Origin: Timema cristinae | Taxonomy: Eukaryota; Arthropoda; Insecta; Phasmatodea; Timematidae | Direction of reading: 5' to 3' | Assembly: GCA_039000515.1 (NCBI GenBank) | Contig: JBCFYV010009882.1 | Span: forward strand, 46,594,430-46,658,429 | Length of the DNA: 64,000 nt | Shown: positions 55,220-64,000 of the stretch, one piece after another | How positions within the stretch are numbered: position 1 is the first letter of the stretch | How the letters are laid out: every line of letters begins with the position of its first letter | Notes under the pieces: model-generated | What the model saw: the letters and a program-made list of their open reading frames with translations, nothing else | The model's database searches: none | Told to the model about the DNA's origin: nothing | Made by a program: the position numbers and the translations under genes

Positions 55220-56235
55220 GTTTAAGCCAGAAATTTTTCCCCCTTCTAAATTGTATATAGGAATAATACAAATTTTTACAATGTTTTAAAATCATTTAAT
55301 AAGGATAAAGTCTAGCTCATATATTCTTTAACACACAATTAATTTGATAGTAATGATTTGACTGTATTTCTTCAACGCACTTTTAAAATAATAATATAAA
55401 TAAAGTATTATGTTTATTTGTGTGTTTGTGTGTCAGTAGACATTATAACTTCAAAACCAATAAAAATAAAAAGCTTAAGCTTGGCATGGTTATTTAGAAA
55501 AACCAGAGCGTTTTAAATAAAATACACATATATCGCGAGAATAATGCCTCAATCCACATGAAAAACCGTTATTAATAATATTATCTGTGAATATAAATTA
55601 CTGTTGCGAGCATTAATAATATTTCTGACTATCTTGATCAACAAGGAAAAATATTAACTTGATATCCACGAGGAAATTACGTGAGAAATTTCTACTTTAA
55701 ATCTAAAGGTAAATTACAAATATATTTCACATTTAAATCCAAGCTTGAACTAGAAGAGATTATAAAATAGTCACGTGTTTTTATTATTTGGCTATTTAAA
55801 AGTTAAAAATAGCACCAGGGTGGCAAAAGACGTAAATATAATTAAACTATACTTTACTGTGCTAGAGATACAACTTATGAACCAGGAAACTTTTCTTAAC
55901 TACTTGTTAAAATCTTAGGTTGTGCAGCTTGGGGTTTTTTTTTTTTACATATTAATCAAAACTTAGCCCCTTGCGACACTTGCTCACTTGTGCGGGAAGC
56001 CCCAAAACCAAGGAACCTTAATTAATATTGTTTACTTACCTAAGGAAGGCTAAAAGTGTGAAACTCAAGTTATTTATACTTTAATAAAATATTGGCTTAT
56101 ATATTTATTTTGAGTGTGATAGCTTGAACCACTCTAACACCCGTTTGAGTTGCTTAAAATCTCAATAAAAATAGAAATAAGAAATATGACATAAGCTTGC
56201 ATTCTTTAGTAATACTGTAGTATGCACCGCATACG
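55220..56235. other. Presumed intron, nothing recognised
   Basis: AT-rich with no repeat family assigned. The next DAGL exon is not evident here. Confidence 0.4.
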
Positions 56236-56236
56236 T

Positions 56237-56273
<37 letters not shown>

Positions 56274-56276
56274 TAT
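56237..56276. repeat. Poly-A plus TA microsatellite
   Basis: About 15 A residues run into about 25 bases of AT repeats. Confidence 0.95.
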
Positions 56277-56284
56277 GATAAACA

Positions 56285-56465
56285 TGCCCAAGAATTATGT
56301 TTGGGTGAGAAAGAGATCATTTAGAGTTAATGTACCCACATTCGCGCTAACAGAAAGGGATAACATATTTGGGGATAAATATCTTGATACACACAGCCGG
56401 GGCTTGAACACTGTACTCGCTGTCATTAAAACCATACTAGAAGTGTTTGTTGCCTATGTATCCTT
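56285..56465 (-). repeat. Old SINE family C copy
   Basis: GAGTTAATGTACCCACATTC then GCGCTAACAGAAAGGG, CACAGCCGGGGCTTGAACAC and CGCTGTCATTAAAACCATAC match body and head complement. The 77-residue frame is SINE-derived. Confidence 0.5.
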
Positions 56466-56469
56466 ACCC

Positions 56470-57175
56470 ATCTGTAACATTTACATTCTACCTTGTAATG
56501 GCCATTAATATTATAAATAAGTGTTGGAAAACTATTTTATTAATAATTATTAATTAATTATAGTAGCAACTTACACATAGTCTGAGTTTTCCCAAAATGG
56601 TTATTAACCTGTTTGAACAATAAACAACAGATATTTTATAATTATATTTTACTATTCTCGTACCCTTAGGTGTAAGTGCACTAGCTAGTAATGAACGAAA
56701 ATGTGCGGGAGAAATGGTAATACCAATAGTGCACCCAGCATAAATTTGAACCGTTACCTCCAAAGGTCAGAGTTTAACCCACTAGTCCTGTATGTGGAAG
56801 CTCTATCGATTTTCTTGTATTGTTTTAAAAGGATAGCAGTGGCGTGGAAACATTAAGGAGAATGGGTATCTTAAATTATAGATACAGCCCTCTTACCTTG
56901 TATCTCCTTATAGATTAGCTTTAGCTGATGGTTTAGTAGGTATGATATACATCACCGATTGTTGTGAACATGACAGATTGTATGATGATACTCTCAATAA
57001 AATAAATATAAGTTCTTCTCCTTCCCTTTTAAAACTAGATTGAAACTAAATAATTTTAAATTTATTTAAGCGTGCACATCCCACCAAAAAATATCTACCA
57101 AGTCAAAACTAGAAGTAACTAACAATAAATTTATAAAGAAAATGTTCTAATGTCTAAACGGGAAAACTTCTCAAT
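56470..57175. other. Presumed intron, nothing recognised
   Basis: No feature is seen. The minus-strand frame 56,554-56,763 lacks motifs. Confidence 0.35.
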
Positions 57176-57188
57176 ATTCTAGATTCCT

Positions 57189-57463
57189 GGGTGACCTGGT
57201 GGTCTAGGGGTAAGGTGTCAGACTTCTGCACTGGCGGCCGGGGTTCAATCCTCGGTCCCGGCAAAGATTTATCTGATTACCAAACCCTCCCTTCACCTCT
57301 GACAAGACATCTTGTGAATGTGGGGAATGCCAGGCCTCCACCGTGGTTCGGATTCCACGTTAAACTGTAGGTCCCTCATTTCATCTCACAATCACCCTAC
57401 CATTACACATTAGCGTAAGTGCGTATAGCCCGAACGGGTAGTAAGACGCGGTGCTAATAATAA
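57189..57463 (+). repeat. SINE family A reference-quality copy with perfect target duplication
   Basis: TCTAGATTCCT at 57,178-57,188 and 57,464-57,474 (11 bp, perfect). The head GGGTGACCTGGTGGTCTAGG includes an A box. B box GGGGTTCAATCC lies at about 57,239. The body has CTGACAAGACATCTTGTGAA and GGCCTCCACCGTGGTTCGGA. The tail TATAGCCCGAACGGGTAGTA then GACGCGGTGCTAATAATAA closes it. Length is 275 bp. This copy defines family A: a tRNA-derived head, an unrelated body and a LINE-like tail. Confidence 0.95.
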
Positions 57464-57479
57464 TCTAGATTCCTCATAA

Positions 57480-58110
57480 AAATACTAACACTTAAAGTAA
57501 TACTAGTTGTACTGTTTAGCTTACTTGTAGTATAATATTTAGGTTTTTTTTGTAGGGGAAATAGCTACTTCTTTAGATCTATGTAAATAAACGAACAGAA
57601 TGTGTTTTTTTAATTTGATTTGATAGTATTGCTTAATTTAATATTTGACTTAGTTTAGCGTATTTTCACATGGATTGTTATTTAAAATGGGTAAAATGTT
57701 TTTAGCTAAGGTAGAAGGGAAGAGTGTTTCATGTATGCATAGCCTGAATAGCTATATTATCAGTACATGCCACCCGTCACCCCCTCTGTACATCTAACAC
57801 TGTCATATACACTCCCAACCGTGTAATAACCACATAAGAGCAGTATTTGGAATCTCGCTGGGATTAGCTTCTCCTCGAAATGAATAGTGGTACCCCTCGA
57901 GGGGGATAAAAGAAGCGGGAATCTTAAAGTACTGATGACAAAAAGAAGAAATTAAATTTGCTACAAAGTGTGGTTAACCTCGAAAGGGGAAGTGAAAGAA
58001 AAACAATTATATCTTCTCTGTGCAAGAAGCCCTTTTTCAGATGTATCACTCTGAATGTTCTTTTTAAAATGTATAAAAGCAACATAACCTTTGCTATTTA
58101 TTTCTCTTTC
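57480..58110. other. Presumed intron, nothing recognised
   Basis: No feature is seen. The frames at 57,958-58,291 overlap a SINE remnant. Confidence 0.35.
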
Positions 58111-58114
58111 TCTT

Positions 58115-58255
58115 ATAATCGTAGGCTTGTGGATACTGGTTTGCCTAAAGGATTTACCACTCTTCCTCTACGCAAATGCAGGTACACTTCCACTGCATTC
58201 CACTTTTCTATTACTTACCCAATTAGTGTATTTGAATGCTGATAGTTTGCGCAAA
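58115..58255 (+). repeat. SINE family C body fragment
   Basis: CCTAAAGGATTTACCACTCT, CTACGCAAATGCAGGTACAC and AATTAGTGTATTTGAATGC follow the body order. Head and tail are lost. Confidence 0.45.
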
Positions 58256-58340
58256 GGGCCAAAGATATATTTAGTAGGCCCTACGACTTAATAAAGCCTT
58301 ACAAAAAACACTTAATTAACAATTATTTTCAATACCTATA

Positions 58341-58600
58341 CCCGCCTCGGTGTTGTAGTTAGCTAACGCTCTAGTTTCATGTTGAGCTAGACTGTCGATA
58401 ATGGGCAGATCGAGGTTCAAGGTTCGAATCTCGCTTGGGTGAACTGGGTGTCTTTTTTCCTAGATGGTTTTCCACTCTATCTCCATTCAAATGCGGGTCC
58501 ACGTCCTATATATTCTAGCTTCCCAATTCCTAACCCATTAGTGTAATTAGTACATAAGCGAAAACCAGAACAGGTAGAAAGACGTGGCGCTAAGTATTAT
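58341..58600 (+). repeat. SINE family B copy with target duplication
   Basis: TTTTCAATACCTATA occurs at 58,326-58,340 and 58,601-58,615 (15 bp, perfect). The head CCCGCCTCGGTGTTGTAGTT has a small internal duplication (GAGGTTCAAGGTTCGAATCT) at the B box. The tail AGAACAGGTAGAAAGACGTG is diverged. Confidence 0.9.
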
Positions 58601-58729
58601 TTTTCAATACCTATAGATAAATTTTAATTTTGGTTAGTAGAGTCTTTCGAATTATACTGCCAAAAAGAGTTTATTAATATTATAAAAAGGTATTATTAAA
58701 TATGCACTCACACACTTTCACAAAACAAC

Positions 58730-58734
<5 letters not shown>

Positions 58735-58786
<52 letters not shown>
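58735..58786. repeat. TA microsatellite
   Basis: A pure TA run of about 50 bases. Confidence 0.95.
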
Positions 58787-58787
<1 letters not shown>

Positions 58788-58789
58788 CT

Positions 58790-59075
58790 AATCAAGTAAA
58801 TGCTTTATAAATTCAATCGTGACCTTTGTAAATACATATTTTTATTTGAATCATTAGCTAATTCACATATGCTACCGAAGGTTTCTCTTTAATTTTCCTT
58901 CGGGATACTGTGAGGTACACGTTTTCAGTTAGCACTAGCCGCATTGTCACGCGGGCCACCAATTGGGCCACAATGGTCTAGGATAACATAAATTAGTCGT
59001 TTTTAATAGAAGAGAAACGTTTATAAATATAAAAAATGCAGGACATTATATATATATAAACTAGATATGTTGATT
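58790..59075. other. Spacer, nothing recognised
   Basis: No feature is seen. Confidence 0.3.
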
Positions 59076-59076
59076 T

Positions 59077-59130
59077 TTTTTTTTTTTTAGCGCCACGTCT
59101 TACTACCTGCTCAGGTTATATGAATTGTTG
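59077..59130 (-). repeat. SINE tail fragment
   Basis: A T run, TTAGCGCCACGTCTTACTAC and TGCTCAGGTTATAT are the shared A/B/C tail only. This is the shortest truncated copy in the window. Confidence 0.65.
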
Positions 59131-59134
59131 GTTA

Positions 59135-59800
59135 AATAATATGATAGAAATCTAGTTAGGTTGACTCACACTCACGTTTTGGTTGGTAATCTAAACCGTT
59201 AGTAGTTGGCTCATGTAAAGAAAGGCTAAACTAATATATTTGAGTAAAGTTAAGTCATAATAATATGTAAAATTAAGTTATTTTAGTACGTAGGCTATCA
59301 TGGTGGTGTTCAGTTTTGTATAGGCCTACAGTTTAAAGTGTTGATAAGTTAAATATTGCCGACGTTTGGTCAGGACTTGCAGCAGACTACCTATCGGGAA
59401 AAAAAATACTATAAGAAAATTGTTGGCTCGATTGGTTAAGATATCTACGTGACCATATCAGTCCCTGACCTTTGGCACTGATCAAGACCATCAAAATTTA
59501 ATCAGAACCAACACAACCATTTTTGGAAATATTGACCGTTTGATATATTTGTGTACGTGTATATAATACTTTGGGGCATTTCTTGGAAGGAAACATTAAT
59601 AAATGGCGATTGTGAAGAAATTGAGCCAAATTGTTTATGTCAGACGTGCGTACAAACAATATGATGGACAAACAAATGGCATGTTTAAACAACTAAATGA
59701 AAAACGTGGCATTTGTTTAAAATATAAATGTTTGTTCTACTACAAAAATATATCTATAGTGTGTATTTATTAGGTCAAATAAATAGTCTATATTTTGATG
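59135..59800. other. Presumed intron, nothing recognised
   Basis: No feature is seen. The minus-strand frame at 59,498-59,692 has no motif. Confidence 0.35.
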
Positions 59801-59807
59801 GGGCTTC

Positions 59808-60247
59808 ATAATGTGATATATATGTTATAGTCCTAACCCGATTCTAAGCCAAACTGGTTTGGACTAGACCGAGTTGATGCATCCAGCAGCTTGTAGGATA
59901 AACGGATACAACCTGATGTTTTTAGGCAATACTAGTTTTTATCCTTCTTAACCCATATGATGAATTGACCTTGGACAGGTTTCATTATTAACAGTTCGTG
60001 CGCAAATGTTGTAAATTAACCTAACCTAACCATATTTTACCTAATTTAAAGCTGGCTTAGACAAATAAAAGTATAGGCCCTATTAGCTTATCTTATGATT
60101 TAGGCCAAAATTTACAGATTAATTAATTTGGACTAGGTTAAACTAGTACATCCTGAAGATCTTAGGATGTACCAATTCGGCCTAGTCTGATTTAGTTTGT
60201 CCTGGAATCGGGTTTTGAAGGTAACATATCACTTATATCACAATATT
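59808..60247. mobile_element. Foldback MITE with TTAGG-like core
   Basis: The left TAACCCGATTCTAAGCCAAA, GGACTAGACCGAGTTGATGC and ATCC are inverted at the right (GGATGTACCAATTCGGCCTA, GTCTGATTTAGTTTGTCCTG, GAATCGGGTT). Weaker inverted matching continues into the ATGTGATATATATGTTATAG flank. TTAACCTAACCTAACC lies in the centre (about 60,015). No coding sequence is present. Confidence 0.7.
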
Positions 60248-60454
60248 GTGGATATATTAAATTTATATCTTAATATACACACTATATGTGTATATATAAT
60301 ATATACATAGATGGTTGGAAAAGAGTGGGAAACAATACAGAAAAAACGCCTTGAATACACGCACCCATATTTTAAGGCAAATTCTTTGATTTAAGTGCGG
60401 AAAATTGTCAGTGTGAAGAATGACACTGAGCACAGGATGACTCCTGGCTAGATC

Positions 60455-60530
60455 AATAGTAAGAGGTTTGGTGTACTAGCCCAAGAAGCCCGGGTTTGAA
60501 TCTCATGTCCAGGGGTAATTTTTGAATCTA
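60455..60530 (+). repeat. tRNA-like head fragment
   Basis: TAGATCAATAGTAAGAGGTT then GCCCGGGTTTGAATCTCATG resembles A and B boxes at tRNA spacing. No known SINE body follows. Confidence 0.35.
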
Positions 60531-60624
60531 AAAAATATTATTTTAAATGCGGTTATAACCGTAAATAGCAACTATATTTGCTTGGCTATTTAACTCATTT
60601 TGAAACAAGTTTTTTTATGTTTTT

Positions 60625-60866
60625 TAAGCATCACGTTTTACTATCCATTCAGGTTGTACGCTCATATACTAATTACGCTAATGGTTTTAGATATAAGGAA
60701 GATTATATTTGGAGGAAGTGTACCCGAATTTTCGTGGAGAGTGTAAAACAATTTTGGAAAAACCTTTCTTGGTACACCCGACCAAGACTGTAACCTCCAT
60801 CTCCCAGTCATTTGCAGTCTAGTCTACAGAAAGAATGACGCCCTAGACTATGTGACCCCCAAATCG
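60625..60866 (-). repeat. SINE family C copy
   Basis: AAGCATCACGTTTTACTATC, CATTCAGGTTGTACGC, GGAGGAAGTGTACCCGAATT, CCATCTCCCAGTCATTTGCA and CTAGACTATGTGACCCC are in order. Confidence 0.75.
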
Positions 60867-60869
60867 AGT

Positions 60870-61755
60870 AGCTAGGTTGTTAAAACACATTTAATATCAA
60901 AGCCCTTTCACTAGACCCGATAAATCACCGCCCACCTAACAATATCAGTCACACTCGGTGCTGCACTATGCTCACTGAAATAGAATGACGTAAGCTCTGG
61001 CTATCCATCTTTGTTGACATCCGTAGCTTTGATATCGGAACCATTAAACTTGGGCGCGCAGACGTAAATGAAGAGAACAAAGGACTCTTATAAATTCTCC
61101 ACAACCAAGACTGATAGGCCCTATAGGTTTTAGTTGTGTTCTATTTCAACAGAAGCCAATTGTTTATAGTATTTTTATTATGTTGGAAAAAAAGTGCCGG
61201 AAATCTAATGTAATTTATGTTCTAAATTTAGTCTTGTGCTGTTTTTATAAGCATCGAGAGTCTACATTAATTTTGTTTATATTGGTCTTTAGATTATTCT
61301 CAGACGTATCCACAATATACTGAGTTAAAACTTTGCAAATTATGACTTATATTTTCCAAAATATTTGAAAATCTTACATTTATCTTACTCTATAACATAC
61401 TTAAAAGGCTATTATACAACAAAATGTCTAGCTTTTAAATGTCTTACTAGACAACGATTATTCGTTAAAATTAATCAACGTTATAGCTCAAAAAAGAAAG
61501 TAACAAAAATATTAATAAATAAATGCAATTTTAAAAACAACTAAAATTATATTGTTGAAATATTGTATTTGTTTTTTGTATAGTTTAAATTAAAGAATAC
61601 TCAGTATACTATTTTATTTATTCCTTATTTTAAGTAAATATCTTTTGAAAATAGAGGCTCATACATATATTTATATGTTCAACTATTAGAGTAAAAATAC
61701 CATTCCTCACACTAGTAATACATTAAAACGATTATTTAATACATTTATAATGGTT
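60870..61755. other. Presumed intron, nothing recognised
   Basis: No feature is seen. This is background AT-rich sequence. Confidence 0.35.
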
Positions 61756-61759
61756 ATTA

Positions 61760-62032
61760 TGAACTGGTGGTCTAGGGGTAAGGTGTCAGACTTCTGTGCT
61801 GGCGGCCGGGGTTCAATCCTCGGTCCCGGCACAGATTTATCTGATTACCAAACCCTTCCTTCACCTCTGACAAGACATCTTGTGAATGTGGGGAATGCCA
61901 GGCCTCCACCGTGGTTCGGATTCCACGTTAAACTGTAGGTCCCTCATTTCATCTCACAATCACCCTACCATTACACATTAGCGTAAGTGCGTATAACCCG
62001 AACGGGTAGTAAGATGCAGTGCTAATAATAAA
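61760..62032 (+). repeat. SINE family A copy, near full length
   Basis: TGGTGGTCTAGGGGTAAGGT (A box), GCCGGGGTTCAATCCTCGGT (B box) and the full body lead to ACCCGAACGGGTAGTAAGAT then GCAGTGCTAATAATAA. The first few head bases are missing. The 62-residue frame here is SINE-derived. Confidence 0.9.
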
Positions 62033-62183
62033 CACCGAGGCTCTAGACGGCTGTGGTTTGAAAAGGGGGGCAAAGGGCTTAGGTTGTTGAAGCAGAGATA
62101 CGGGGTACCCAGAGTTTATTGACTGACAGGCATATGGCCATCATGGTGGATTGGTTTAGGAGCGATTCTTTTTAATTAATATG

Positions 62184-62459
62184 ACCCGCCTCGGTGGCGT
62201 AGTTAGCTAACGCGCTTGTCGTGTTGAGCTTGACTGCTGAGGACGGGGAGATCAAGGTTCGAATCTCGGTCGGGTGAACTGGGGGTGGTTTTTCCTAAAT
62301 GGTTTTCCACTCTCCTCCACGCAAATGCGGGTTCACTTCCTCTAATTCAACCTTCCCAATTCCTAATCCATTAGCGTAATTAGTACTTAAAGTGTATAAC
62401 CCGAACGGATAGTAAAACGCGGTGCTAAATATTATTATTATTATTATTAAATATTATTA
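62184..62459 (+). repeat. SINE family B reference-quality copy with perfect target duplication
   Basis: TTTAATTAATATG at 62,171-62,183 and 62,460-62,472. The head ACCCGCCTCGGTGGCGTAGT then TAGCTAACGCG, B box AAGGTTCGAATCTCGGTC, body GGGGGTGGTTTTTCCTAAAT and CACGCAAATGCGGGTTCACT, and tail ATAACCCGAACGGATAGTAA with GCGGTGCTAA then TTA/ATT repeats. This copy defines family B. Confidence 0.95.
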
Positions 62460-62522
62460 TTTAATTAATATGGAAGTATCTAAATTTATAGTTGAATACA
62501 CATCTGTTATTTCTTATTTATT

Positions 62523-62752
62523 TTTTAGAACCGCATCTTACTACCCATTCAGGCTATACGCTTAGGTACAAGGGATTAGGAAGGCTATAATTAGAGGAAA
62601 AGTACCAAAATTTGCGTGGAGAGAAAGTGGAATACCATTTTGGAAAAACCACCCTCAGTACACTTGACCAAGATTCAAACCTCTATCTCACCATCATCAG
62701 CAGTCTTGTCTACTGAGAGAGTAGCGCCTTGGACCATGCAGCCACCGGAGTG
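62523..62752 (-). repeat. SINE family C copy
   Basis: AGAACCGCATCTTACTACCC, TTGCGTGGAGAGAAAGTGGA, CTCAGTACACTTGACCAAGA and GGACCATGCAGCCACCGGAG are present. The 71-residue frame inside is SINE-derived. Confidence 0.8.
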
Positions 62753-62922
62753 TGTATTAGATGTGTTAAATCATATTCATGACGTCATATGGAAAATTAT
62801 GTTTAGGATCCACACTGCACTATGCTGTTAATGTGATAACTACTTTTATACATTTTTTGTCAGTTTTCCCATTATCATTATTATTATTATTATTTTGTTA
62901 CAGTTTTAATAGGTTATTGGTT

Positions 62923-62929
<7 letters not shown>

Positions 62930-62957
<28 letters not shown>

Positions 62958-63199
62958 ACCACGTCTTACTACCCATTCGGGTTATACGCACTTACGCTAA
63001 TGTGTAATGGCAGGGTGAATGTGAGATGAAATGAAGGCCCTACAGTTTAACGTGGAATCCGAACCACGGTGGAGGCCTGGCATTCCCCACATTCACAAGA
63101 TGTCTTGTCAGAGATGAGATTCGAACCTCGATCTCCCCGTACTCAGCAGTCGGGCTCAACACGACTGGTGCGTTAGCCAACTACGCCACCGAGGCGGGT
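62930..63199 (-). repeat. Chimeric SINE: family B head joined to family A body
   Basis: The left part is family A (TTA run, ACACCACGTCTTACTACCCA, ACCACGGTGGAGGCCTGGCA, CACAAGATGTCTTGTCAGAG). At about 63,114 it switches without a gap to the family B head in the same orientation (GATTCGAACCTCGATCTCCC, CACGACTGGTGCGTTAGCCA, CTACGCCACCGAGGCGGG). The A head is wholly absent. Retained tail, polarity and head end suggest one transcription unit. Confidence 0.85.
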
Positions 63200-63241
63200 A
63201 GTTATCAAACAAAACAAACGTTGGTAGGCTTTTGTCGGGAG

Positions 63242-63260
63242 GTCGCCCCCCCCCCCCCTC
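63242..63260. repeat. Poly-C run
   Basis: About 14 consecutive C residues follow GGTCG. Confidence 0.9.
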
Positions 63261-63264
63261 TTCA

Positions 63265-63730
63265 GCTCTTGCTCAATATTAGTTTCCAGATTGGTTAGCT
63301 ACAGTTGAAATTTAAAAAAAAACACGTGTTAATAATGGTAAATATTATAGCGTGCTGGCATTTTTGCTATTCAAAATTAAACTCTTATATGATGTGTTCG
63401 TTTTTGAGTGCAGTTCAGAAAATAATTATTTTATATATAACTAAATCTATAAAGGAATAAAAGTATCACCGGGTACCACGTGTTAGATAAATAAATGGTG
63501 ACGGGTAGGGGAGTTCGAGGTTCAAATCCCTGTCGTTAAAATTAGTTATAGGTGTGAGGTGACGTTACTCGCTTCCCCGCAGTGCCTCCTGGGAAACGTT
63601 TTAATAAACGGCTAAACGAGTAACACCCAATACGTAGAAATATTATAATAAAATGTTCATGATTTATATTTTTTTTATCAAATAATTGGTGTAACTATTT
63701 TAGAAACACCTGGTTTACCACTTGCCTTCC
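63265..63730. other. Mostly unassigned; weak tRNA-like patch
   Basis: GGGAGTTCGAGGTTCAAATC then CCTGTCG near 63,510-63,535 resembles a B box, but no A box or body is clear. Confidence 0.3.
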
Positions 63731-63734
63731 CCTC

Positions 63735-64000
63735 CCTAAATATTTTTTCCCGATCCAGCACTGAGCAATGCTATTCTTATGAGAGAAAGTAACTCGATGA
63801 CTATAGGAAGGGTCTATGTGGGAGAAAATGATCCAACTTCGCAGTGAGGAGGATCAATGCTAAAACTCGAAAATATGGTCAACTCCTAAAATAATATTTC
63901 CCGATCCGCCACTGATCAATGCTTTTCTAATGTTGTTAAGTCACCCACTGGCTCTATGCGAAGGATCTATGTGGGAGAAAGTGACCCAACTTAGTAATCA
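63735..64000. repeat. Tandem repeat, about 151-bp unit, running off the right edge
   Basis: CCCGATCCAGCACTGAGCAA (63,749) and CCCGATCCGCCACTGATCAA (63,900) begin two units. Both continue to a GGTCTATGTGGGAGAAA / GGATCTATGTGGGAGAAA block and TGATCCAACTTCG / TGACCCAACTTAG. Only two units are visible, so this may be the edge of a larger satellite. Confidence 0.8.

Overview
This is a eukaryotic, AT-rich, gene-poor window dominated by transposable elements and their remains. LINE relics with reverse-transcriptase products typical of arthropods, TTAGG-like repeat tracts and very dense tRNA-derived SINEs suggest an arthropod, probably an insect with a large genome. That taxonomic call is inference. 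There are no bacterial-type operons, CRISPR arrays or intact tRNA/rRNA genes.

The one piece of probable host coding sequence is a single exon at about 55,004-55,215 (+). It encodes a membrane segment that resembles the N-terminal multi-pass region of a diacylglycerol lipase (DAGL-alpha / Drosophila inaE type). Splice-like AG and GT borders flank it. Just upstream lie decayed tandem copies of its acceptor and 5' half. If the gene is real, at least the surrounding tens of kilobases are intron.

The rest is layered repeats. Three SINE families, named here A, B and C, share one 3' tail (about TATAACCCGAACGGGTAG, then GACGCGGTGCTAA and a TAA run), so they probably use the same LINE machinery. Family A (about 275 bp) and family B (about 260 bp) include copies with perfect target-site duplications (TSDs). 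Family C is older and very abundant. A chimera of B head and A body lies at 62,930-63,199. Families D, E and H have other tRNA-like heads. LINE relics lie at 14.0-14.4, 45.9-47.4 and 50.5-50.8 kb, all on the minus strand.

DNA transposons are mostly non-autonomous. They include a PIF/Harbinger derivative with a 24-bp terminal inverted repeat (TIR) and a TTG duplication (51,031-51,888) that carries a gutted transposase. There are two TA-flanked elements with related CAGWGTGTTC-type ends, each inserted in a family C SINE. There is also an element with an 8-bp duplication nested in a SINE, several foldback elements, and a 1.4-kb inverted-repeat element embedded in a TA microsatellite. Three foldback-type elements carry TTAGG-like core tracts.

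By position: 1-9 kb holds foldback elements and sparse old repeats; 9-20 kb holds SINE C, a LINE end and a near-perfect hairpin; 20-26 kb holds SINEs, a CpG-rich patch and foldbacks; 26-42 kb is a SINE-dense, multiply nested zone; 42-51 kb holds foldbacks and the LINE; 51-52 kb holds the Harbinger element; 53-64 kb holds young SINEs, the DAGL exon and a 151-bp tandem repeat running off the right edge.
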